From Cellvibrio sp. (lineage in GTDB: Bacteria > Pseudomonadota > Gammaproteobacteria > Pseudomonadales > Cellvibrionaceae), in assembly GCA_021323495.1 (NCBI GenBank), contig JAJQJO010000211.1:1-6641 (forward strand): a stretch of 6,641 nt of DNA. The letters are read 5' to 3'. Below the pieces are notes generated by a model. It was not told the origin of the DNA. It made no database searches and worked only from the letters and a program-made list of their open reading frames with translations. Positions 1-5,341 of this stretch are shown here, one piece after another. Position 1 is the stretch's first letter; each line of letters opens with the position of its first letter. A program made the translations under genes and the position numbers.

Positions 1-291
1 CACTGTCGCGCAAGCCACCCAAGGCTACTGTCGCCAAAATCGATCCTCCGCACCTATTTCACCCATCCGATTTTTAACCTGTACTTTTACGATGAAAAAG
101 CAAAAGGTTCGATTTTTTTTCATCCGTAGCCCGATTGGACGGCTAAAAAAAGTCGCACCTTGCAGTGAAAGTGGCAGTTATCTACAAACCCAAACTGGGA
201 CTGGCTATCCCGCTGCGATTAATTGATGATCAGGCTGACGTGCAAAAACAGAAGTCTGGCGACGCCACTACGACAGGTTTTGCAGCGCCGG
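1..291. other. Noncoding stretch upstream of the chitinase region
   Basis: I see no convincing coding region, tRNA or mobile element here. There are several short T-runs and a weak imperfect hairpin (AACCT at 76-80 against AGGTT at 105-109) followed by eight T at 113-120. That could be the remains of a terminator for a gene lying before the window, but the stem is poor and I do not call it. The octamer ACTGTCGC occurs twice, at about 2-9 and 27-34, without an obvious function. Confidence 0.5.
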
Positions 292-307
292 GGTGATGTT
301 CGTCACA
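292..307. promoter_or_regulatory. CRP/Vfr-like binding site upstream of chitinase
   Basis: The sequence reads GGTGA-TGTTCG-TCACA, one mismatch from the CRP-family consensus TGTGA-N6-TCACA. Its centre is about 150 bp before the chitinase start codon. A TATCCA hexamer at 347-352 could be a -10 box at a distance compatible with class I activation, but I see no good -35. Carbon-catabolite control of a chitinase by a CRP-type regulator is plausible from general knowledge. Here it rests on one near-match only. Confidence 0.4.
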
Positions 308-344
308 CAATAACGACCGTTTACATGCGGCTATCGCCCTCCCT

Positions 345-379
345 GGTATCCAAAAAATCAAAGGTATCCAAAAATCAAA
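345..379 (+). repeat. Tandem 17/18-bp direct repeat before chitinase
   Basis: Two adjacent copies, GGTATCCAAAAAATCAAA (345-362) and GGTATCCAAAAATCAAA (363-379), differ only by one A in the A-run. The duplication lies between the CRP-like site and the chitinase start, in the likely promoter or 5' leader. Each copy carries a TATCCA that could serve as a poor -10 element. It may be a simple slippage duplication or a repeated operator; the sequence does not decide. Confidence 0.6.
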
Positions 380-451
380 CATAACGCCGCAGTGGATTGC
401 CTTCTGGCGCTTTCAATCCATGGCAAACCCATCTTTCCGAGGACAATAACG

Positions 452-1879
452 ATGCTTAGCTTATTAGCAGGTCTACAAAAATATCGGCACATGAGTATCC
501 CAGGTTGCCTGTTGCTTGCCGCGCTGGCGAGCCCCAGCCAGGCAGTGGTCTATCAGGCCGAGAGTTACACCAACTTTTTCGACACCACGGCGGGCAATAC
601 CGGTGGTGCCTTGCGCAATGATGCTGTCGATATAGAAAGCACTACTGATTCCGGCGGCGGCTACAATGTCGGCTGGATCGAGCCGAATGAGTGGTTGGTC
701 TATGGCGGCCTTTCCATTCCCGTCTCCGGCAGCTACACCATCCGGATGCGTGTCGCGAGCCCTTCCGGTGCAACCGCCGCCGTTGATTTAAACGGGGGTA
801 GCATCCAATTGGGCGACTTCGCGATTCCCGCCACGGGCGGCTGGCAGAATTGGACCACAGTTACCCGCACCCTGAACATCAACGCAGGGACTTACAACCT
901 CGGTGTGTTTGCCAAAACGACCGGCTGGAACTTCAACTGGATCGAGGTGGTAGCCAATGGCGGGGGCGGCAACACGACCGGTCTGCTGACCGTCTATGAA
1001 CACTGTAACTACGGCGGCTGGTTCAGAGGCTTCAATACCGGCTCGTTTGACGGCAACGTGATGACCGCAATGGGCGCACGCAATGACGCCGTCTCCTCGG
1101 TCAAAGTGGCGGCTGGCTATGAAGCTGTGCTGTTCGACAATTGGGATTACAGCGGCGCCTCGGTAGTGGTGTCCGGTGATAACACTTGCCTCAGCAATTT
1201 CAATGATCGCGCTTCATCCATCATCGTCCGCCCTGCAAATAACACCGGTACCGGTTTTGCGGCGGTCGTGAGTGAGACCCAGTTCAACCAGATGTTTCCC
1301 GGCCGCAACAGCTTCTATACCTATGCCGGTCTGGTTGCTGCGTCCAAAACCTATCCCGCCTTTGCTGGCACAGGTGACCTGGCGGCAAAAAAACGCGAAG
1401 CAGCTGCTGCACTGGCCAACTTCTCCCATGAAACCGGTGGCCTGGTGTACGTAACCGAGATAGCCCAGGGCGAATATTGCGGCGACTGGGATAACAACCC
1501 AAGTACCTGCCCGTGCGCACCGGGCAAGCGCTATTTCGGCCGGGGCCCGATCCAACTCAGTTGGAACGGCAACTACTGTGCAGCAGGTGCCGCCCTGGGA
1601 TTAGACCTGCGCGCCAATCCGGATCTGGTCTCACAGAATGCAACGGTCGCCTGGCAGACCGCACTCTGGTTCTGGATGACACAGGCCGGCGCCGGCTCTC
1701 GTCCTGCCCATGATTCCATCGTTGGCGGTTTCGGCTTCGGCGAAACCATCCGCACCATCAACGGTTCACTGGAATGCAACGGTGGCAACCCTGCGCAAGT
1801 GCAAAGCCGGATTAATGAGTTCAACCGTTTCCTGAATATTCTGGGGACGACTGCCGGCCCGGGAAATATCGGTTGCTAG
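452..1879 (+). CDS. Secreted modular chitinase: CBM6, beta/gamma-crystallin, GH19
   Basis: Predicted endochitinase of 475 aa. Start ATG 452 is chosen because GAGGA at 439-443 precedes it by 8 nt; the longer GTG start at 392 has no ribosome site. Residues 1-31 form a signal peptide (hydrophobic about 15-28, cleavage after SQA31). Residues 34-167 resemble a CBM6 carbohydrate-binding module (YQAE near the N end, GWIEPNEWLVY, GSYTIRMRVAS). After a Gly/Asn linker, residues 178-260 form a beta/gamma-crystallin domain with two Greek-key halves, each ending in a calcium-type motif (NDAVSS 211-216, NDRASS 251-256). Residues 268-475 are a GH19 catalytic domain: HETGG at 326-330 supplies the general acid E327, and E336, nine residues later, is the expected second catalytic Glu of bacterial GH19. 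YFGRGPIQLSWNGNY (361-375) and TALWFWMT (403-410) match family signatures. Six cysteines in GH19 suggest disulfides. It would hydrolyse beta-1,4-GlcNAc chains outside the cell. The CBM6 ligand cannot be read from sequence. It is followed by its own terminator. Confidence 0.95.
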   Translation: MLSLLAGLQKYRHMSIPGCLLLAALASPSQAVVYQAESYTNFFDTTAGNTGGALRNDAVDIESTTDSGGGYNVGWIEPNEWLVYGGLSIPVSGSYTIRMRVASPSGATAAVDLNGGSIQLGDFAIPATGGWQNWTTVTRTLNINAGTYNLGVFAKTTGWNFNWIEVVANGGGGNTTGLLTVYEHCNYGGWFRGFNTGSFDGNVMTAMGARNDAVSSVKVAAGYEAVLFDNWDYSGASVVVSGDNTCLSNFNDRASSIIVRPANNTGTGFAAVVSETQFNQMFPGRNSFYTYAGLVAASKTYPAFAGTGDLAAKKREAAAALANFSHETGGLVYVTEIAQGEYCGDWDNNPSTCPCAPGKRYFGRGPIQLSWNGNYCAAGAALGLDLRANPDLVSQNATVAWQTALWFWMTQAGAGSRPAHDSIVGGFGFGETIRTINGSLECNGGNPAQVQSRINEFNRFLNILGTTAGPGNIGC

Positions 1880-1983
1880 AGTTGATTGGTGGAGATGCTG
1901 GAACACGCATTTGGCTCACCTGCGTGGCCCGTTCCATCCAACATGCTGCTGATTGCTAAAGACCTGGAAAACCAATAATAAAA

Positions 1984-2016
1984 AGCCGCATCAAGTAATT
2001 TGCTGCGGCTTTTTTT
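1984..2016 (+). terminator. Rho-independent terminator after chitinase
   Basis: The stem AGCCGCA (1984-1990) pairs with TGCGGCT (2004-2010) around a 13-nt loop and is followed by a long T-run. A-rich sequence before the stem pairs with part of the T-run, so the hairpin is symmetrical. It lies 105 nt after the chitinase stop and separates that gene from the sigma-controlled unit at 2107. The remaining part of 1880-2106 holds only the AT-rich tract and promoter noted next. Confidence 0.85.
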
Positions 2017-2043
2017 ATTTTTTAAAAATATTTTTATTTCATG

Positions 2044-2071
2044 GGAATAAACCAAAGTCTCAGCCGTTAAC
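2044..2071 (+). promoter_or_regulatory. Predicted ECF sigma promoter for repeat protein/barrel unit
   Basis: GGAAT (2044-2048), a 16-nt spacer, then CGTTAAC (2065-2071). The same arrangement occurs upstream of the ECF sigma gene and of the protease in this window. With copy B before the sigma gene it shares the longer string GGGAATAAA and the identical spacing to CGTT. A very AT-rich tract at about 2010-2041 lies directly upstream and could act as an UP element. Transcription would start near 2075-2077, about 30 nt before the ATG at 2107. GGAA-type -35 and CGT-type -10 boxes are usual for ECF sigma factors. Confidence 0.75.
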
Positions 2072-2106
2072 AAGTTGTAAGTCAACTAAACCAAGAGGCC
2101 TTCACC

Positions 2107-2829
2107 ATGAAAAACCAAATATTATTTTTTACCGCATGCACGCTGATTTCATCAATCTGTTTAGCAAACGATCTGTCTCACAGTATCGATGCCAATGCAC
2201 ATGCACAAACTGCATTGCGCGCCCAAACCAATTCGCAAGAGGGTTCAGTAGCGCTAACGGGTTCACTTCAACAACAGGGTGCAAGCACGGACGTTATTGC
2301 TGGAACCAGTGACGCCGGGAGCAGCACCACTGAGAATAATACCGCAAATACCGAAGAAAATAATCCTTCCGCAAATAGCAATACAGAAAGTCCAAGTGAA
2401 AACACTACAGCAGCAACGCAAAATATATCCAGCACCCTTGCCCTGACTGGTAATGCCGCGCTCGATATAAAAAAATCCGCCGATACATTATCTGGCCAAT
2501 CATCAGCGCTTGTTAATCGCAGCAACGAGGCTGCAACGACGGTTACCAACACCGCCGGTGATGCCAGTGTGCAGCTACAAAACACTATCGCCAATGTTAA
2601 CTCCAATCTCAACGATGCCGTGGCTAGTCAGGTAAATGCTGCAATCACCACCGACGTGCAACAAAACGTTCAAAGTACCGTCACTAGTGTTATTGATGGC
2701 GCTATCGCCAGTTCAATCGACAGCGCAATTAATAGCACGGTGGAAGCGACGATTAACGATGCAGTCGAATCAACCCTGGAGAGCACCGTTACTACCGCGC
2801 TAAACGATAGCCTGGGATCAGGCATTTAA
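2107..2829 (+). CDS. Exported low-complexity protein with tetrapeptide periodicity
   Basis: 240 aa, no family recognised. Start ATG 2107 follows AGAGG (2094-2098) by 8 nt. Residues 1-20 are a signal peptide (hydrophobic core ILFFTACTLISSICLA, cleavage before N21). The mature protein has no Cys, Met, Phe, Trp or Tyr and only four basic residues (R38, K122, K123, R138), so it is strongly acidic. Residues about 55-105 are a Ser/Thr/Asn/Glu-rich, probably disordered stretch. From V164 to I240 an aliphatic residue (Val/Ile/Leu) falls at every fourth position without a break, 20 times, usually preceded by Ala/Ser/Thr/Asn and followed by a polar or acidic residue; for example TVEA, TIND, AVES, TLES. 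No Lys or Arg occurs after R138. This suggests a long fibrous or self-assembling segment; whether helical or another repeat fold is not decidable by eye. It is the first gene after an ECF-type promoter and is paired with the outer-membrane barrel gene. It may be a surface or periplasmic structural protein, which is inference only. Confidence 0.85.
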   Translation: MKNQILFFTACTLISSICLANDLSHSIDANAHAQTALRAQTNSQEGSVALTGSLQQQGASTDVIAGTSDAGSSTTENNTANTEENNPSANSNTESPSENTTAATQNISSTLALTGNAALDIKKSADTLSGQSSALVNRSNEAATTVTNTAGDASVQLQNTIANVNSNLNDAVASQVNAAITTDVQQNVQSTVTSVIDGAIASSIDSAINSTVEATINDAVESTLESTVTTALNDSLGSGI

Positions 2830-2833
2830 AAAT

Positions 2834-2859
2834 AAACCGGCGCTTCGGCGCCGGTTTTT
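2834..2859 (+). terminator. UUCG-loop intrinsic terminator between repeat protein and barrel
   Basis: A perfect 10-bp stem (2834-2843 with 2848-2857), GC-rich in the centre and closed by a C(UUCG)G tetraloop, runs into a T-run ending at 2859. It begins only 4 nt after the stop codon of the repeat protein. Only 28 nt separate it from the barrel GTG, too little for an obvious promoter. It therefore probably works as a partial terminator that lowers barrel expression relative to the repeat protein, or protects the upstream message end. Confidence 0.9.
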
Positions 2860-2887
2860 ATTTCTACTTGCAACGGAGCCACTTATC

Positions 2888-3793
2888 GTGAAAAAACATT
2901 TTTTCTTCCCTTTGTTAATAGGTGCAATCGAGCTGCTGCAACCAGTGTATGCAGCAACCCCCAGTGCCAGCATTAACCTGGAGGCGGGTACTGAATATGA
3001 CTCCAATTTAAGTGTTGTTGAGCTCGATCAATATTCAACAGAAAGCGATTGGGCCACGCTCTTCAATGCGCGTTTGAATACCCAATGGAAGGCCACCGAA
3101 GAATTGAAGCTAAAAGCAGGCTATAGCTTTGTATCCAAAACTTATCAGGACAATGAAGAATTTGATCTCGCTATCCAGCAATTATTTGCCGATGCGAGTT
3201 ACGATTTCAGCTTGTTAACGCTTGGGGCGAGTTATCACTACGCTGACGCAACATTAGCGGATCAGGATTTTTTGCAGCTGCAACAAACCAGCCTGTACGC
3301 ATCACATTTATTTAATAACCGCATTTTTGTCCGTGGTGCGGCCAACTTTCAAGACAAAAAATTCCCCGACAATAGTGAACGCAATGCAAGTAACAATGGT
3401 TTGGCGGGCGACATGTTTATTTTCTTCCAGCAGGGTAAAACTTTTATTGCAATTGGCATTAGCAGTGAAGAGGAAGATGCGGTGCAAGACCAATTCAGTT
3501 TTGACGGGATAAGTTTGAGAAGCAGCATCAACCATAAATTTTCCACTTGGGGGAAAACAAGTGAATTACAGTTGGGCTGGCGGTATCAGGATCGGGATTA
3601 TTCTGCTGTCACGCCGGAGCTTGAAGCCCGTCGCCATGATCGCAATAATATTATTAGCATCGAATGGGAAATCAATCTAACACCGACGATTGTCGCCACT
3701 AGCAAAGTTGAACGAGGTGATTATCAATCCAATTTGCCGGCCGCTGATTATTCAGAAACATTGGCATCGCTAATGTTAAGCGCGCGCTTTTGA
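2888..3793 (+). CDS. Predicted outer-membrane beta-barrel protein
   Basis: 301 aa. The start is GTG 2888, supported by GGAG at 2875-2878 with 9-nt spacing; no ATG fits. Residues 1-22 are a signal peptide (MKK, Phe-rich hydrophobic core, cleavage after VYA22). The mature part has no Cys and shows about 14 alternating amphipathic segments by eye, starting with SINLEAGTEYDSN (28-40) and ending with LASLMLSARF. The terminal Phe fits the C-terminal signal recognised by the BAM machinery. Many acidic loops lie between the strands. The early YDSN motif is seen in several porin-like barrel families (BBP2-like, or the barrel of Slam-type proteins), but I cannot assign one. The gene follows the repeat protein in the same predicted transcription unit, beyond a terminator, and its last 46 bp overlap the convergent protease gene. 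It could be an export channel, anchor or receptor for the repeat protein; this is inference from context. Confidence 0.85.
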   Translation: MKKHFFFPLLIGAIELLQPVYAATPSASINLEAGTEYDSNLSVVELDQYSTESDWATLFNARLNTQWKATEELKLKAGYSFVSKTYQDNEEFDLAIQQLFADASYDFSLLTLGASYHYADATLADQDFLQLQQTSLYASHLFNNRIFVRGAANFQDKKFPDNSERNASNNGLAGDMFIFFQQGKTFIAIGISSEEEDAVQDQFSFDGISLRSSINHKFSTWGKTSELQLGWRYQDRDYSAVTPELEARRHDRNNIISIEWEINLTPTIVATSKVERGDYQSNLPAADYSETLASLMLSARF

Positions 3794-5148
3794 ATTACAT
3801 CCAGCACACCAACACCAAAAACCGGATCACGTCCCTGCTCGCCCACATCGATTGCTTTTGCGGTCAAACGCTCAAGCAGATCGGACGGCGTGATCCTGTG
3901 TACCAATTCACACGCAACAAATGCCGACACAATGGGAGCCGCGATTGAGGTGCCGGTCTCGCGCCCAAAATCGCCGCTGCTGCGCGCCGTGGTAACGGAA
4001 ACGCCGAGCGCAGCGAAATCAATATGGTCGCCACGATTCGCCCAGCGATAAATCCGCTGCTCGCGATCAACCGCCGTCACTGCAATCACATCGGGATAAG
4101 CAGCTGGATACAGCGGTGGCGCCGCCGGACCTTCGTTCCCTGCAGCCGCCACCACCGCAGTACCAGCGTGCAATACTTTGGCAATCACGCGATGCAGGAT
4201 CTGATTATCCGGCCCTGCCAGACTCATATTAATAACGCTCACTTTTTCGCCCACCAACCAGTTTAATGCGCGCACCAGATCAATCATGGTCGCGCCTTGC
4301 GCATATTGGTTACGCGGATAAAAAACCGAAGCAGCATACAAGCTTGCCTTGGGCAACAGCGGCTGAAAATGCACATCAGCCCCCACCAACAAACCGGCGA
4401 CCGCAGTGCCATGTGCAACGGGTGCAGCAAATTTTTCGCCCAGAAAATCGCGCACAATAATCCGGCTCTTGCTAAAGGCAGGATGGTTATTATTGATGGC
4501 GGTATCGATCATGCCGATTTTCACGTTATCGTCACAAATCGGGCGCAATTCAGGCGCGGTAGCGGTAGCAGACGTATTCACAGCTTGCGCCGCATAAATA
4601 TGATTGCGATCCAATTGGTTATGCAAATGCGCGGGCAAAGCTTTCTTTAACGCAGCTAGCGAATCCCATTCGGATGCAACGCGAAAGCGCACCAGGGCCA
4701 TATCCAGCCCCGCAAAAGCCGTTTGCTCGATAATCTCTGCGTTCAGTGGTTGCAGCACTGCCAATTCGGCTGTGTCGAGCATGATGAGCCACTCGCGCTC
4801 CACTGCGCGCGCGCCATTCTCCACTGCCACATCCACAAACGCCGTCTCGCCCGTTCGGGTTAAGATGGGCAAGACATTGGCCAGTGCATCCAGCGGCAGG
4901 GTATCAACCAACGCGGTCACCGGCCGGGAGAGAGGATCCAGGGCTTCGCGCTCCAGGTTTGTCCGGGCCTGCCCGACGACATCGTCAAGGTCGCGCGCAA
5001 TGGTGTCCAGCTGCTGGCCGACCAGCCCGGTATCAAGCAAATCATTGTTCAACACGTCAGGGCCTGGCACATCAGAATTAAGCAGTTGTGCATAACCCGG
5101 CTGGCAGATACACGCCAATAAGGCATAACTAAAATAAACAGGTTTCAT
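3748..5148 (-). CDS. Exported subtilisin-like S8 serine protease
   Basis: 466 aa. Start ATG at 5148 follows AAGGTGAG (5159-5152 on the minus strand) by 3 nt. A signal peptide covers about residues 1-20 (cleavage after GYA20). Residues 21-110 are a Leu/Asp-rich helical region I do not recognise; residues about 115-190 look like an I9-type propeptide (REWLIMLDTAELAVLQ to RNHIYAAQ). The S8 catalytic domain spans about 207-455 with a complete triad: D215 in IGMIDTAINNNHP, H246 in AHGTAVAG, S401 in ETGTSIAAP; N338 in AAAGNEGP is the oxyanion-hole Asn. All needed residues are present, so it should be active after propeptide removal. It would act in the periplasm, at the outer membrane or outside. 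It is transcribed divergently from the ECF sigma gene and has its own copy of the predicted sigma promoter, so it probably belongs to that regulon. Possible substrates are the repeat protein or envelope proteins; none is shown. Confidence 0.95.
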   Translation of the reverse strand: MKPVYFSYALLACICQPGYAQLLNSDVPGPDVLNNDLLDTGLVGQQLDTIARDLDDVVGQARTNLEREALDPLSRPVTALVDTLPLDALANVLPILTRTGETAFVDVAVENGARAVEREWLIMLDTAELAVLQPLNAEIIEQTAFAGLDMALVRFRVASEWDSLAALKKALPAHLHNQLDRNHIYAAQAVNTSATATAPELRPICDDNVKIGMIDTAINNNHPAFSKSRIIVRDFLGEKFAAPVAHGTAVAGLLVGADVHFQPLLPKASLYAASVFYPRNQYAQGATMIDLVRALNWLVGEKVSVINMSLAGPDNQILHRVIAKVLHAGTAVVAAAGNEGPAAPPLYPAAYPDVIAVTAVDREQRIYRWANRGDHIDFAALGVSVTTARSSGDFGRETGTSIAAPIVSAFVACELVHRITPSDLLERLTAKAIDVGEQGRDPVFGVGVLDVIQKRALNISDANVSE

Positions 5149-5203
5149 CAGCTCACCTTTAACGAAGTTACGGATTTAACACCAAAAACGACCGGACTTC
5201 AGT

Positions 5204-5231
5204 GAAAACGTTTCCGGGGCATAAAAATTCC
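5204..5231 (-). promoter_or_regulatory. Predicted ECF sigma promoter for the S8 protease
   Basis: Read on the minus strand: GGAAT (5231-5227), a 16-nt spacer, then CGTTTTC (5210-5204). Spacing and both boxes match the sites before 2107 and before the sigma gene. Transcription would begin near 5200-5198, giving a leader of about 50 nt before the protease ATG. Its -35 lies only 9 bp from the -35 of the opposite-facing sigma promoter, so two polymerases would bind back to back. Confidence 0.7.
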
Positions 5232-5240
5232 ACCACTGGG

Positions 5241-5268
5241 GGAATAAAATTCACATCCATACGTTTAC
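5241..5268 (+). promoter_or_regulatory. Predicted autoregulatory ECF sigma promoter
   Basis: GGAAT (5241-5245), a 16-nt spacer, then CGTTTAC (5262-5268), matching the other two sites in the window. With the 2044 site it shares GGGAATAAA followed 13 nt later by CGTT. Transcription would start near 5272-5274, about 54 nt before the sigma ATG. ECF sigma genes commonly drive their own operon, so this is the expected position for a self-promoter. Confidence 0.75.
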
Positions 5269-5295
5269 CAGATAGGAACCCGTAATTTTTTTGCC

Positions 5296-5341
5296 ACAAT
5301 GAATCCGACACAATGAACCTGAGACAATGAACCTGAGACAA
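5296..5341 (+). repeat. 14-bp tandem repeat spanning the sigma gene start
   Basis: Three units, ACAATGAATCCGAC (5296-5309), ACAATGAACCTGAG (5310-5323) and ACAATGAACCTGAG (5324-5337), plus ACAA of a fourth. The last two full units are identical. Each unit contains an ATG; because 14 is not a multiple of 3, each ATG opens a different frame. The first two ATGs give five-codon ORFs (MNPTQ and MNLRQ), each of whose TGA overlaps the next ATG as ATGA. The third ATG (5327) is the sigma start. Confidence 0.9.
5299..5330 (+). promoter_or_regulatory. Leader mini-ORFs coupled to sigma translation
   Basis: ORF 5299-5316 encodes MNPTQ and its stop overlaps ATG 5313. ORF 5313-5330 encodes MNLRQ and its stop overlaps ATG 5327, the sigma start. 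The sigma ATG has no good Shine-Dalgarno sequence (only GAG at 5321-5323, 3 nt away), so re-initiation through the ATGA overlaps is a plausible way for ribosomes to reach it. The mini-ORFs themselves also lack a clear ribosome site; AGGAA at 5274-5278 is rather far. The coupling is inferred from geometry. Confidence 0.4.

Noticed and set aside
76..120. Imperfect hairpin with T-run as a terminator of an upstream gene
   Set aside because: Only five consecutive outer base pairs, then mismatches; no gene end can be seen before it.
392..451. Longer chitinase start at GTG 392
   Set aside because: No ribosome site before it and it would place 20 extra residues before a normal signal peptide; GAGGA fits ATG 452 well.
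1214..1555. 113-codon minus-strand open frame inside the chitinase
   Set aside because: It lies opposite the conserved GH19 catalytic region and has no recognisable features of its own.
1953..2312. 119-codon open frame on the + strand crossing the start of the repeat-protein gene
   Set aside because: It begins inside the terminator region, covers the predicted promoter and shows no signal peptide or domain; the 2107 frame has a good ribosome site and signal peptide.
2268..2612. 114-codon minus-strand open frame opposite the repeat protein
   Set aside because: Its hydrophobic look comes from reading Ser/Thr/Asn/Glu codons in reverse; no ribosome site or conserved motif.
3778..3789. Palindrome AAGCGCGCGCTT as a bidirectional terminator between barrel and protease
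   Set aside because: The stem would be only 4 bp with a 4-nt loop and short T-runs; it lies within both coding regions and is better explained by the codons.
4604..5095. 163-codon + strand open frame opposite the protease
   Set aside because: Ser/Arg/Thr-rich composition typical of an antisense shadow; the minus strand carries a complete S8 protease with its full triad.
5110..5148. Lipoprotein signal (LLAC at residues 10-13) in the protease
   Set aside because: The hydrophobic part before Cys13 is too short for a normal lipoprotein signal; cleavage after GYA20 by signal peptidase I fits better.
5275..5301. GGAACC at 5275 as the -35 of a second sigma promoter
   Set aside because: No CGT-type -10 at the right distance; the GGAAT-N16-CGTTTAC site at 5241 matches the other two promoters and already explains transcription.
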